A stretch of DNA of 64,000 nucleotides from SVQP01 sp045650025 (GCA_045650025.1 JAZRQR010000130.1:1-64000), one strand, 5' to 3'. Positions 41,348 to 50,475 are shown, counted from the first letter of the stretch. Made by a program: numbers and translations. Notes: generated by a model not told the origin, from the sequence alone.

Positions 41348-43843
41348 TTACTCCTCCAGTGCAATGCTTTGCAGGTAGAACACGTCGCCTGCCACACAGT
41401 TGTCAAAGTAATCCAAGCGGATCATATGGATGGTGCCCTGCCAGAAGCTATAACCCGAAAGGTCGATCTCTATGGTGTGGTATTCCCCGTCCGCCACCAG
41501 TCCACTTACGCGCACCATCGCGTTCCCCGAGGGAGCGTTCACGCTGCCCGCGCACAAGAACAGATCGGTCACGTAGGACGATTGGCTGTTTGTTGTGGGA
41601 ATCATATACACCAGCTTGAGCGTCTTGTACGTATCGGCGGAGATCTCCACGCCAAACGTTGCAAAGGAGAGTGCCACCGACACGTCGGCAGGATCGCCCA
41701 CGCGCAGCGCAGCTGCCTGCTGCTCGGCACTATGCTCCACGATCGTGCCGTGCGGATTGCTCAGAAACGCCGTGTAAGCAGCCTCCTCAAAGCTGAGCTT
41801 GGGCTCGCCGTTCAGATCAATGGCAGGCAGTCCGTTGCCGTCACTTTCGACCAGCTTCACGGATTTGAGATAGATCACATCCCCCACCGCGGCTGCCGCA
41901 AAGAAATCCAAGCGGAGCTGGTGGATTTTGCCCTGCCAGAACGCATAATTTCCAACGTCCAGCTTGAGCGTATGATACTGCCCGTCTGCAATCAGCGTAC
42001 CGGTCAGCACCATGCTGCCGGTCGGAGAGCTCTGCTCGCCCGTGCAGGTAAAGAGCTGCAGGTTGTACGCGCCCGCAGAATTGGTAGCGGGGATCATGTA
42101 TTCGATCTCAACCGCACTAAAATCCTCTGCATAGTGCGTTTTGTCGGACATGGCATAATTCAAGAAGAGGTACGGGTCCTCGCCAAGCGTGGTCAGCACG
42201 GTTGCCTTGGCAGCCTCATCGTACGTCATTTGGGCGTTATGCGGATCGGTCAGCGTAAGCTCGCTGCCCTTTTGCGTAAAGTCGATATTGCTCATGTCCA
42301 CCGAAACGTCCGGCAAGCGGGAGGACATATAGTGCTTGTGCAGGGATTCGTTGGTGGTAAAATCCTTTTGTGCGGTAAAGGTTGCACGAATCTGCTCTGC
42401 CGAGCCTGTGGTCAAAAGGTAGCTGTATTCCATCGCCTCAAACGCCACCATTTGCATGGTGTTATAGGGGGCAACGTAGTTGGTCGCGTTATCGTCCGCA
42501 TCCTTGGATTGATTGTACAGGTATCTACCCGCCTTGAGGCGATCCACGCCCGGCACATACAAGCCAATGCCGAAATCCACGTCGGTATTGACCCAAGCGC
42601 ACCAGGTCTCGGTATTGCTATTGCGCAAGTAGCAGGTGCAATCGCCCACGTACTTGGCGTCTCCCCAGAATTGCAGGTCATCGCGCGAGGAGATCGCGTC
42701 CCCCGTCCAGGGCTTGGTACCGTTGTACCAGATAAAGGTGTCCAGATAGCTGACGGTGTACAGCGCAGGCAGCTCCTGACCGGTAAAGGGGTGATTCCAG
42801 CCCGAGAAATCCACAAAGCGGTTGTCCACGCGCACAAAGTCCTCTTCCAGCACGTACTTGTTTTCCATGTAGCTGGGGGTGATGTAGCCCACCTTACCCC
42901 AGTCCATAGGCTGCGACTTGATGTACACGTAATTCTCGCCCACCTGTACGTCAATCAGGCGGCTTGCTACGTTGCCCTTGTCACCGCCTTGTACGGGATT
43001 ATAGGGCCAATTGTCCGCGCCGTTAAAGCTACCCCACTCAAACACGCCCTCAATGGCGCCCGTGCCGTAGTAGGATTGCTGGATCAGTCTGCCCGTATCG
43101 TACTTATTGACCAGGTTGGTAAGCCCCTTTTCCTTATGGGTCATATCCTCCAAATAGTTGATGGTACCGCCCCATCCCATATCCACGCCCAGCTTGAATC
43201 TGCCGTTATCAATGTAATAGGTTGCGGACTCCTTGGTATCCACGTAAAGCGGAATGGTTTCGGTTGCCACGCGGTACAGCGCAAATTCTGCCGCCTCGCC
43301 CTTGCAGGGCTGCACGCGGATCTCGGTCAGCGTATTGCCGCTCTTGCCCTTGATATACCCGTCGATCAAGCCCGAGAATACGCCCTCGCCTTGCTCTAAG
43401 TAAAAGTCCACGGTCACGGCGCTGTTGCGCGAATTGTGATAGGTGACGTAGACGTGCATGGGCGCAGACGCGCTGTAGGTCAGCGACATGCGGTTGAATT
43501 CCGCTGCCAGCTGCTCCTTGGCAAAGGACAACGTCAGCTCTTTGTCAAAGGCAAGGCTGTCACCGTTGACCGACGCAAAGCCGGTTGCGGTGTACACCAA
43601 GCCCTCGGTGGACGTGACGGTCGCACTCTCGCCATTGACTTCCACCGAAATCTCGGGAGCGGGCGCTTCGGTTTGTGCCTCAGTTTGTATCTCTGTAACA
43701 GTGTCTCCCATGGTGCTCTCTTCGGTGGTGTCGGCTTGTGTGGTGTCGGACGGCGTGTCATTGCCCGTGCCGCATGCCGCCATGCCAAGCAGCATAACCA
43801 TGCACAAAAGCATTGCAAGCCATCTCATATTTGCCAAACGCAT
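41348..43843 (-). CDS. Large secreted lipoprotein with two C-terminal jelly-roll-like repeats
   Basis: 831 residues from the ATG at 43843 (GGAGG eight bases in front). Lipobox LGMAAC, then a Thr/Glu-rich linker. A long central region (about 75-560) has the flavour of a glycan-processing beta-sandwich (MGWGGTINYLEDMTH, WGSFNGADNWPYNPVQGGDK). Two homologous modules of about 125 residues follow (VEIEYMIPATNSAGAYNLQL / LKLVYMIPTTNSQSSYVTDL; YAFWQGKIHQLRLDFF / YSFWQGTIHMIRLDYF). The modules look like carbohydrate-binding domains. Enzyme activity is not assigned. Single-gene unit with its own promoter and terminator. Confidence 0.72.
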   Translation of the reverse strand: MRLANMRWLAMLLCMVMLLGMAACGTGNDTPSDTTQADTTEESTMGDTVTEIQTEAQTEAPAPEISVEVNGESATVTSTEGLVYTATGFASVNGDSLAFDKELTLSFAKEQLAAEFNRMSLTYSASAPMHVYVTYHNSRNSAVTVDFYLEQGEGVFSGLIDGYIKGKSGNTLTEIRVQPCKGEAAEFALYRVATETIPLYVDTKESATYYIDNGRFKLGVDMGWGGTINYLEDMTHKEKGLTNLVNKYDTGRLIQQSYYGTGAIEGVFEWGSFNGADNWPYNPVQGGDKGNVASRLIDVQVGENYVYIKSQPMDWGKVGYITPSYMENKYVLEEDFVRVDNRFVDFSGWNHPFTGQELPALYTVSYLDTFIWYNGTKPWTGDAISSRDDLQFWGDAKYVGDCTCYLRNSNTETWCAWVNTDVDFGIGLYVPGVDRLKAGRYLYNQSKDADDNATNYVAPYNTMQMVAFEAMEYSYLLTTGSAEQIRATFTAQKDFTTNESLHKHYMSSRLPDVSVDMSNIDFTQKGSELTLTDPHNAQMTYDEAAKATVLTTLGEDPYLFLNYAMSDKTHYAEDFSAVEIEYMIPATNSAGAYNLQLFTCTGEQSSPTGSMVLTGTLIADGQYHTLKLDVGNYAFWQGKIHQLRLDFFAAAAVGDVIYLKSVKLVESDGNGLPAIDLNGEPKLSFEEAAYTAFLSNPHGTIVEHSAEQQAAALRVGDPADVSVALSFATFGVEISADTYKTLKLVYMIPTTNSQSSYVTDLFLCAGSVNAPSGNAMVRVSGLVADGEYHTIEIDLSGYSFWQGTIHMIRLDYFDNCVAGDVFYLQSIALEE

Positions 43844-43876
43844 ACTAAAATCCTCCGTTTTGGTGTCATTACCTCC

Positions 43877-43905
43877 ATTATAGCGCATAAGAGCGTATTC
43901 GTCAA
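43877..43905 (-). promoter_or_regulatory. Promoter of the large lipoprotein gene
   Basis: Minus strand TTGACG (43900-43905), 17-bp spacer, TATAAT (43877-43882). Confidence 0.82.
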
Positions 43906-43920
43906 GTGTCAGCTGCACGC

Positions 43921-43950
43921 AAAAAGCCGCCCGAAGGCGGCTTTTTTTGC
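43921..43950 (-). terminator. Terminator of the SPOCS-LysM gene
   Basis: aaaaagccgcc / ggcggcttttt around cgaa (ttcg tetraloop on the minus strand), next to the stop at 43954. Confidence 0.85.
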
Positions 43951-43953
43951 TTT

Positions 43954-45486
43954 TTACACGATCAAATATTTGCACCCCTCGATCGATGTGGGGTCATCCA
44001 ACACGGCATCGGCATCCAGCTCGTTTGCCGCGCGCACCGCCGAGAGCGAGGTGGCATAGCGCTTGGCAACGCTCCAGAGCGAATCGGTGGATGCGGGATA
44101 GCACACGGTAAACGCCCCCGATGCGCGGCTTTGCATTTCGGTATACTTGACGCCGCGCAGCACGCTGACCTGCGCGCTATCCCAAAGCTCGGCGGCACAG
44201 GTGATCTCGGCATCGATACCGATGCGCTCCCCGTCCACTCTGGCGCGGCAGGAAAGCACCTGCACCTGCGCACGCCAATCCGAGGGCTCGCGCGCACACT
44301 CCAGCTCGTATTTCCAGGGCAGCGAGATCTCATAGGGGGAAACCTCCCCGTCGGCTTGCAGCAGCACGATATAATGCGCCGTGCCGCCCAACGTGCATCT
44401 TCCCTTCTCCCAGCTCATATGCTCGGCATCCGCGCTGCCGCACACGTCCACAATGCTGCCGCCTGCGGGGATTTCCGCCTGGGCAAGCGCGATGCTGTCG
44501 CTTTGCGTGAAATTGCCGTTCAAGGCGCGGATCGCCACGGGTAACGCGTACTCGTCATAGCTGCACTCGCACGCTTTTTTGGTGGAATACACGTCCTTGG
44601 TGTAGCGCACGGGGCGGTTGGTCATGACGTTGGCGCTCAACACCACGCCCAGCTCGGCATGCATGTAGGTCTCCTCCACCGCCACGCTCAGCTCAGCGCA
44701 GTTGCCCGTGATGCAGCACTCACTGCCCGGCATGGCAGCAGAGACCGGCACGCTGCCCGAAAACGGCAGCTTGCGCACAAGATACGTGGGTACAAGATCG
44801 GGCAGGCTGCCGGGCTCCTCGGCGCAAAGCATGAGCTTGAGCTCCACCTCACCGCGGCAATTGACCGCACCCGCCGAGCAGCTTGCCTCCTGCACGTGCA
44901 CCTGCCCCTCGGCACACACCAGACGCATGTTTCTGCCGCGCGCATCGGTCAGAATATCCTCACTCAGGCGAATGACCTCGCCAACGCCGCTGCCCATCTG
45001 CGCCAGCGTCTGCTCCCCCTCCAGCCGCTCGACCGAAAAGGGATCCACCAAGCCCTCGGTCTGCTCGGCGGCGGGCAGCACGCCCCGAATGCGCACGCCC
45101 GTGCGCAAGCGGCAACGAATATTGAGCTTGCGCGGTGCGCTGACCCTGCCCACCACGCTCTCGGGCACCACGTCTGCCACGCAAAGCGCTACCTCGCAAT
45201 CCCCTTGCGAAAACGGTACGCTGATGGCATATTCGGTGTGCAGCGGCGCGCAGTACAGCCCGCCATCATTGCCCATATACAGCACGTAATAATCCAACGT
45301 GCCCGAAAATTCGGCATTGCCCGCGCCTGCATAGGAGGCGGGCGGCAGCACGCAGGGGCGGATGCGCAAAAGCCGCTTGATCTCGGGCTGATAATCGGGC
45401 AGCGAGAAATCCCCCGTCACCTCGGTCAATATGCTTTTGTCACAAAGAGGGATCTGCATCCCTTCGGTATTGGTATTCATGTTCAT
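43954..45486 (-). CDS. SPOCS (DUF3794) and LysM domain protein
   Basis: 510 residues from the ATG at 45486 (AAAGGAG nine bases upstream; an ATG overlapping that site is less likely). It starts with GMQIPLCDKSILTEVTGDF and DYQPEIKRLLRIRP, and contains repeated SPOCS-type segments (VSAPRKLNIRCRL ..., VLSCRARVDGERIGIDAEI). It ends in a LysM-like module (DSLWSVAKRYATSLSAVRAAN ... CKYLIV). SPOCS-LysM proteins (SafA/SpoVID-like, DUF3794) are linked to spore coat or cortex structure. This supports a spore-forming, or ancestrally spore-forming, host. Confidence 0.88.
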   Translation of the reverse strand: MNMNTNTEGMQIPLCDKSILTEVTGDFSLPDYQPEIKRLLRIRPCVLPPASYAGAGNAEFSGTLDYYVLYMGNDGGLYCAPLHTEYAISVPFSQGDCEVALCVADVVPESVVGRVSAPRKLNIRCRLRTGVRIRGVLPAAEQTEGLVDPFSVERLEGEQTLAQMGSGVGEVIRLSEDILTDARGRNMRLVCAEGQVHVQEASCSAGAVNCRGEVELKLMLCAEEPGSLPDLVPTYLVRKLPFSGSVPVSAAMPGSECCITGNCAELSVAVEETYMHAELGVVLSANVMTNRPVRYTKDVYSTKKACECSYDEYALPVAIRALNGNFTQSDSIALAQAEIPAGGSIVDVCGSADAEHMSWEKGRCTLGGTAHYIVLLQADGEVSPYEISLPWKYELECAREPSDWRAQVQVLSCRARVDGERIGIDAEITCAAELWDSAQVSVLRGVKYTEMQSRASGAFTVCYPASTDSLWSVAKRYATSLSAVRAANELDADAVLDDPTSIEGCKYLIV

Positions 45487-45550
45487 CGCTTGCATCTCCT
45501 TTTGGGTTTATCGCTACAAAATATGCAATGCCGGAACGGAATATGAAAAA

Positions 45551-45578
45551 AAGGAGATCGCAACCTGCGATCCCCCTT
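45551..45578 (-). terminator. Terminator of the GNAT-DUF975 operon
   Basis: ggagatcgca / tgcgatcccc stem; on the minus strand it is followed by seven T residues. Confidence 0.75.
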
Positions 45579-45582
45579 GATT

Positions 45583-46149
45583 TTATTTTCTGCCGCCCTT
45601 TTTGATCTGCTTATAGAACTCCGCTCTTGCCGTCTGATAGTAGGGCCACGCGTAAAACAGCGCAAGTCCGAGTGTTATCACGCTAAGCAGCATCCAGCCG
45701 ATAAAGGAAAGGTCGAGCAAAAACAGCTGCAGCTTGTGCCCCTTCATCATCTCGCGGCTCTCTGTAATTGCCTCGTTGATCCCCATCTTGGGCTTTTCCT
45801 GCATAATGTAATAGGTCATGGAATAGGCATACGACTTGACAATGCCGGGAATGATGAACAGCAGCGACCACAAAAACAGGTACAAGCCCATGAGCAGCGA
45901 TGCGCCCCACTTTTTAAAAAAGCCACGAAAGATGCCCGAAAACAGCGCGCCAAGCTTTGCTTTTTTGCTCTTGGCAAGCTCCAGGCAAAACGCCGCATAG
46001 CCAAACACCAGCAAGCCCGTAAAAATGGCGCCGATGCCGGTGGACTCAAGCGCCGCTCCCAGCACAACAAACAGCAAGAAAATCAGAATAGCGGCAAGCC
46101 AATTGCCCTCAAGCGCCGCTTTTGCATTTCGTTTTACACGCTTTATCAT
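45583..46149 (-). CDS. DUF975 family membrane protein (1)
   Basis: 188 residues with about four to five membrane segments and the DUF975 landmarks KRNAKAALEGNWLAAIL, LLFIIPGIVKSYAYSMTYYI, ITESREMMKGHKLQLFLLDL and SFIGW. The function of the family is unknown. Its start overlaps the GNAT gene stop by four bases. A second member lies at 46761. Confidence 0.9.
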   Translation of the reverse strand: MIKRVKRNAKAALEGNWLAAILIFLLFVVLGAALESTGIGAIFTGLLVFGYAAFCLELAKSKKAKLGALFSGIFRGFFKKWGASLLMGLYLFLWSLLFIIPGIVKSYAYSMTYYIMQEKPKMGINEAITESREMMKGHKLQLFLLDLSFIGWMLLSVITLGLALFYAWPYYQTARAEFYKQIKKGGRK

Positions 46150-46706
46150 ACTTCATCCTCCCAAAATTGCGTTGTAAAGGGGTATTTGAGCTCCTGCAGC
46201 ACACTTTCCCAGCGAGCGCGCACGTCACTCTCGGGGTCCTTTTCGATCACGGGCACAAAGCCTGCGTCCAGATAGGTCTTGATAGCGGCAAGACGGAAAT
46301 CGTCGGTGGTCAGCACGGTATACGTGCATCCGCGCTCCGCAAGCCTTGCCAGCGCATAGCGCAGCATGGCATGCCCGATGCCCCTGCCCCGCACCTCGGG
46401 TGCAGCCGCCACCATGTGAATATACCCCTCTTGCCCATGGCATACCGCCGCCGTGGTGGCAACGCGCTTGCCCGTGCTCTGCTCGATCACGAAAAAGAGA
46501 TCGCGCCCGGGGCACAGATCGGGATATTCCAAAATAGTGGAGCGAAACCAGCTCTCGTTTTTATCGGGCAGCAGTGCACCGTGGCAAAGCTCCAGCCAAT
46601 CCTGCACCTGCTCGGCGCTGCCGTTATAATATTCGTATCCATAGCCACGGGGCAGCTCTCTTGCCTTTACGGGCACGCCCGGACGGCGCATTTTTAATTG
46701 CTTCAT
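46146..46706 (-). CDS. GNAT family N-acetyltransferase
   Basis: 186 residues. The acetyl-CoA loop region is visible (IHMVAAAPEVRGRGIGHAML, with the R/Q-x-x-G-x-G/A signature), followed by TVLTTDDFRLAAIKTYLDAGF. The acceptor could be a small molecule or a protein N-terminus and is unknown. It is coupled to DUF975 (1) by a four-base overlap. RBS AGGAGAG precedes the ATG. Confidence 0.88.
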   Translation of the reverse strand: MKQLKMRRPGVPVKARELPRGYGYEYYNGSAEQVQDWLELCHGALLPDKNESWFRSTILEYPDLCPGRDLFFVIEQSTGKRVATTAAVCHGQEGYIHMVAAAPEVRGRGIGHAMLRYALARLAERGCTYTVLTTDDFRLAAIKTYLDAGFVPVIEKDPESDVRARWESVLQELKYPFTTQFWEDEV

Positions 46707-46721
46707 ACTCTCTCCTAAAAC

Positions 46722-46752
46722 AAAACCGCAGCAGATGCTGCGGTTTTTTGTA
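46722..46752 (-). terminator. Terminator of DUF975 (2)
   Basis: aaaccgcagca / tgctgcggttt stem with a short loop and T tract, just past the stop at 46761. Confidence 0.75.
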
Positions 46753-46760
46753 CATAAAAA

Positions 46761-47333
46761 TCAGCCCTTGATCTGCTTGAGCTCCTGGTAGAACTGTGCC
46801 TTTGCAGCATCCAGCAGAGGGAGTGCGTACAGATATACCAAACCGCAGGTAATACCCGCCAGCAGATGCCAACCGATAAAGGAAAGATCCAGCAAGAACA
46901 GCTTCCACTTGTAGCCGTCCATCATCTCGCGGCTTTTGGTAATCGCCTGGTCAGCCGTCAGCTCGGGATTGTCCAGCAGAATGTAACGGGTCATTGCATA
47001 AGAGTAAGACTTCACAATGCCGGGAATGATGAACAGTAGCATCCACAGGGCGGTGTACAGCATGGTCAGCAGGGTCGCGCCCCATTTTCTGAGAAAGTTC
47101 GAGAAGGTATCGGTAAACACCGTTTCAAACGGAGCAGAGCCATTGCGCGCCATGGTCAAATAAAAGGATGCAACACCCACGTACAGCACGGGAGTCACCC
47201 ATATACCAAGACCGCCGGTAACGGAATCCACAACACCGGAAATTGCCATAACGACCAGCATAACCAGAATGGAGATGCCCCAGTTGCCTTGCATAGTTGC
47301 TCTTGCCTGCTTCTTTAATACAGAAATCTTCAT
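46761..47333 (-). CDS. DUF975 family membrane protein (2)
   Basis: 190 residues from the ATG at 47333 (GGAGG in front). The same motif set as the gene at 45583 appears (KKQARATMQGNWGISILVML, LLFIIPGIVKSYSYAMTRYI, ITKSREMMDGYKWKLFLLDL, SFIGW), so the two are paralogs flanking a GNAT gene. It has its own consensus promoter. Confidence 0.9.
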   Translation of the reverse strand: MKISVLKKQARATMQGNWGISILVMLVVMAISGVVDSVTGGLGIWVTPVLYVGVASFYLTMARNGSAPFETVFTDTFSNFLRKWGATLLTMLYTALWMLLFIIPGIVKSYSYAMTRYILLDNPELTADQAITKSREMMDGYKWKLFLLDLSFIGWHLLAGITCGLVYLYALPLLDAAKAQFYQELKQIKG

Positions 47334-47409
47334 AATAGCCTCCATAATAAAAAGTTTGAAATCCAGGTGCATCCGCATCTGCACACGTTTACCTTACTTC
47401 CATAAAAGT

Positions 47410-47438
47410 ATTATAGCATCAAAGAAAGTGTGTGTCAA
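47410..47438 (-). promoter_or_regulatory. Promoter of DUF975 (2)
   Basis: Minus strand TTGACA (47433-47438), 17-bp spacer, TATAAT (47410-47415). Confidence 0.87.
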
Positions 47439-47472
47439 GTAGAAATTCGTCACTTTTGCGTGCAAAAAGCTC

Positions 47473-47501
47473 TTGTGTTATGCGGCATTTTGCGTTATAA
47501 T
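47473..47501 (+). promoter_or_regulatory. Promoter of the serine hydrolase gene
   Basis: TTGTGT (47473-47478), 17-bp spacer, TATAAT (47496-47501), divergent from the DUF975 promoter. Confidence 0.7.
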
Positions 47502-47539
47502 AGAAGCAGAATACACTTTGGCGAAAGGAAGTTTCCACC

Positions 47540-48619
47540 ATGCAACAGACGTACGATTTTTCCCGCGCAAGAGAGATTTTGCAAAACGGTCTGGACAGCG
47601 GCGCATACCCCTGCGTGGCATATGCCATTGGCTGCGGCGAGCAGCTGCTTGACAGCGGCTTTATGGGACAAAAGCAGGTCAATCCCACTCCCCTGCCCCT
47701 GGAGCGCGACACGCTCTTTGACCTTGCCTCGCTTTCCAAGCTGGTCTCCACCACCATGGTGGCACTGCGCATGCTGGAACGCGGCGAGATAGAGCTGACC
47801 GACACCCTTTCGCGCTATTTTGCCATCCCGGCGGATGCCCCCGCAGGGCGCGGAGACGTCACCATCCGCCATCTGATGCACCACAATTCCGGCATCACGC
47901 CGCACATTCCGCTCTGGACGCAGACCGACGATCCCGCGCAGGCGGTAGAGGTCATTCTGCGCTCCCCTGCTTGGTGCGCCCCCGGCGAGCAGGTGCACTA
48001 CTCCTGCATGGGTTACATTTTGCTGCAAAAGATACTGGAGCAGGTGGGCGGTGCGCCCTTGGACGTGCTTGCTGCGCGCGAGGTATTTGCACCGCTTGGT
48101 ATGACGCATACCTGCTACAATCCTGAGACTGAGAACGTGGCGACCACCGAGCTTTCCGCGCTGCACGGCGAATACCTTTGCGGTCGCGTGCACGATGAAA
48201 ACGCCTCCTTCCTTGGCGGCGTGGCGGGCAACGCAGGCGTGTTCTCCCCGTTGGACGATATGATCAAATTTGCCTCCATGATCGCCTCGGGCGGCAAGTG
48301 CGAGAGCGGCACCTTCCTCAACTCCCGCACCTTTGAAAAGGCAATTTACAACGCCACTCCCGGCAAAAACGAGAGCCGCGGACTTGGCTTCCAGCTCACG
48401 CCCATGTTCTCCTCGCTGACCGGTGCGTTTTTCTCCGAGGGCAGCTACGGTCACACCGGCTTTACCGGCACCTCGCTTTACGTAGACCGCGAAAGCCGCC
48501 TGTGGGGTATGCTGCTGACCAACGCCGTGCATTTCGGACGCAATAAAACCGAGCTGTTCCGCACGCGCAGATTGTTCTTCAACAGCTTCGCAGATGCGTA
48601 TTTTAGAGTGAATACCTAA
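47540..48619 (+). CDS. Beta-lactamase-fold serine hydrolase (1)
   Basis: 359 residues without a signal peptide. Class C-like SxxK is S64-L-S-K67, followed by HLMHHNSGI, the YxN-equivalent segment VHYSCMGYILLQ and a C-terminal YGHTGFTGTSLYVD (HTG box). Members include esterases and D-amino-acid peptidases. Cytoplasmic location suggests an esterase or peptidase role rather than PBP function. First gene of a rightward unit with the DUF559 gene. Confidence 0.88.
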   Translation: MQQTYDFSRAREILQNGLDSGAYPCVAYAIGCGEQLLDSGFMGQKQVNPTPLPLERDTLFDLASLSKLVSTTMVALRMLERGEIELTDTLSRYFAIPADAPAGRGDVTIRHLMHHNSGITPHIPLWTQTDDPAQAVEVILRSPAWCAPGEQVHYSCMGYILLQKILEQVGGAPLDVLAAREVFAPLGMTHTCYNPETENVATTELSALHGEYLCGRVHDENASFLGGVAGNAGVFSPLDDMIKFASMIASGGKCESGTFLNSRTFEKAIYNATPGKNESRGLGFQLTPMFSSLTGAFFSEGSYGHTGFTGTSLYVDRESRLWGMLLTNAVHFGRNKTELFRTRRLFFNSFADAYFRVNT

Positions 48620-48642
48620 GAAAACTCTACCAAGGAGTAAAA

Positions 48643-49005
48643 ATGTCTCTTCCTTACAACAAAGACAACATAAAGCTCGCACGTAATTTGCGTAATAACT
48701 CCACGCGTCATGAAAATCGATTGTGGTTCGATTTTTTGTCAAAATATCCGATACGATTTCAAAGGCAAAAGGCTATTGACAATTATATTGCAGATTTTTA
48801 TTGTCACAAAGCCAAGCTGGTGATCGAATTAGACGGCATGCAGCACAGTTCCGAAGATGCAATGAAACGGGACGAGTACCGAACAGAAGTTCTTAGCGAA
48901 TATGGATTGGCAGTCATTCGAATTACGAACAAGCAAATAGACAGCAATTTTTGCGAAATCTGCAATCACATAGATCAAATCGTAACAGAACGTATGAAAT
49001 TGTAA
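48643..49005 (+). CDS. DUF559 (restriction-endonuclease-like fold) protein
   Basis: 120 residues. RHENRLWFDFLSK, FQRQKAIDNYIADFYC and LVIELDGMQH match the DUF559/Vsr-like endonuclease fold, with the D-x(n)-E-x-D-type catalytic cluster. Small stand-alone members are common and often mobile. It is AT-richer than its neighbours and sits directly next to the two MITE-like repeats, which may point to horizontal acquisition. RBS AAGGAG. Confidence 0.85.
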   Translation: MSLPYNKDNIKLARNLRNNSTRHENRLWFDFLSKYPIRFQRQKAIDNYIADFYCHKAKLVIELDGMQHSSEDAMKRDEYRTEVLSEYGLAVIRITNKQIDSNFCEICNHIDQIVTERMKL

Positions 49006-49016
49006 GATATGGAGAT

Positions 49017-49325
49017 CGTTGGGATATTACTCGAGCAAACCGTTTGTATTCGCGCTCTCCCCCCCTGCGCTTGGAACAAGCCTGCGCCGGCTGTCCCCCC
49101 TCCCGGAGGGGGGCTATATAAGCCGTCTTTCCCGTTTTTTGACTTCACCGTTTGGATTTCAGTATGCCATTCGGTATAACTACCTCAAGTTACCGTTATT
49201 GGTCAAGTTTGAATTTTGGAGAGTAGGATGCCACTCTCATAGCCCCCCCCCGGGAGGGGGGTGGAAAATATCCCGCAGGGCATATTCAAGGGGGGAGAAC
49301 GCGAGACAAAACGGTTTCTGCGCGT
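49017..49325. mobile_element. MITE-like non-coding element, copy A
   Basis: About 310 bp, repeated almost identically at 49345. The left arm contains aaaccgttt-n4-tcgcg-n-tctcccccc; the complement of the right arm has aaaccgtttt-gtc-tcgcg-ttctcccccc. Further inside, both arms carry ccccctcccgg...gggggctat. It therefore has imperfect inverted repeats of about 85 bp around a roughly 100-bp AT-richer centre. There is no plausible gene; the open frames crossing it are low-complexity. The type and any mobilising transposase are unknown. Confidence 0.6.
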
Positions 49326-49344
49326 TTTGCATCTTAATCTCCTG

Positions 49345-49653
49345 CGTTGGGATATTACTCGAGCAAACCGTTTGCATTCGCGCTCTCCCCCCTGCGCTTG
49401 GAACAAGCCTGCGCCGGCTGTCCCCCCTCCCGGAGGGGGGGCTATATAAGTCGTCTTTCCCGTTTTTTGACTTCACCGTTTGGATTTCAGTATGCCATTC
49501 GGTATAACTACCTCAAGTTACCGTTATTGGTCAAGTTTGAATTTTGGAGAGTAGGATGCCACTCTCATAGCCCCCCTCCGGGAGGGGGGTGGAAAATATC
49601 CCGCAGGGTATATTCAAGGGGGGAGAACGCGAGACAAAACGGTTTCTGCGCGT
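49345..49653. mobile_element. MITE-like non-coding element, copy B
   Basis: Direct repeat of copy A at a 328-bp distance, separated by about 19 unique bases, with only a few substitutions and one indel in the G/C runs. The match stops sharply at gcgcgt (49653). High identity implies recent duplication or gene conversion. Both copies together fill the 755-base gap between the DUF559 and DUF6062 genes. Confidence 0.6.
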
Positions 49654-49702
49654 AATATTTTCTCATTTATGCAACACAGAAAGAATATTAACAAAATCCA
49701 CT

Positions 49703-49732
49703 TGCATACAACAGGCATACCGTGCTATAATC
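49703..49732 (+). promoter_or_regulatory. Promoter of the DUF6062 locus
   Basis: TTGCAT (49703-49708), 18-bp spacer, TATAAT (49727-49732), 28 bp before the ATG. Confidence 0.65.
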
Positions 49733-49760
49733 AATCGTAGAAAAACATTTGGAGGTACAT

Positions 49761-50461
49761 ATGGAACAGATCTATACCATACCCGTGAACGAAGCGTTTG
49801 AAGCCTCGGCTGCCGATCATGCATTGGGCTGCCCCTTTTGCGCCATCTACAATAAACTGGAGGAAAATGAGCTGGATCTGATCCTGGGCGCTTCCATGAT
49901 GGAGCCCGACATCCGCATCCGCACCAACGAGCAGGGTTTTTGCCGCACGCATTACGACATGATGTTCGTGCGCAAGAATCGCCTGGGCATGGCGCTGACG
50001 CTGGAGAGCCACCTGGACGAGCTGCGCCGCGAGATCAAGGGCAATGCCGCCAAGAGCGCCAAGCGCATTGACAAGCTGGAGCACTCCTGCTACGTTTGCG
50101 ACCGCATTGCGTTCACTTTGAGCACATGGTGGGCACGGCGGTGCTGCTTTGGAACTCGGATGAGGATTTCCCCGCCAAGCTCAAGGCCCAGCCCTACTTC
50201 TGTCTGCCGCACTATAAAAAGCTGCTGCAGTACGGTCAGGGTCGCCTGCCCAAGAAAAAGATCAACGCCTTTATCGACGATTGCGAGGCGGTGGAGCTGA
50301 CCTACTTTGACGAGCTGCGCGAGGACGTGAGCTGGTTCTGCAAGAAATTTGACTACCGCTATGACAACGAGCCCTGGTACAATTCCAAGGACGCCGTGGA
50401 GCGCGCCTTTAAATTCCTGCGCTCGGATCTGCATAAGGGTGACAAGCCCAAGAAACAATAA
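49761..50461 (+). pseudogene. DUF6062-like gene with a single frameshift
   Basis: The first frame reads MEQIYTIPVNEAFEASAADHALGCPFCAIYNKLEE... up to CYVCDRIA (about 50115). The second frame continues with HFEHMVGTAVLLWNSDEDF to the stop at 50461. Joined, they give a protein of about 233 residues with paired CPFC and CYVC cysteines, as in DUF6062 proteins. Loss of one base near 50108-50117 explains the break. Ribosome site and downstream spacing look normal, so a sequencing or assembly error is as likely as real decay. The family's function is unknown. Confidence 0.72.
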
Positions 50462-50475
50462 GGAGTATTCCATAC

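Noticed and set aside
41342..43399. About 685-codon open frame antisense to the large lipoprotein
   Set aside because: Same shadow effect; the minus-strand gene has lipobox, promoter, ribosome site and terminator.
49019..49655. Two similar plus-strand open frames with Pro/Gly/Arg-rich translations
   Set aside because: They cross both MITE-like copies and repeat with them; no ribosome site, and the composition reflects the C/G hairpins.
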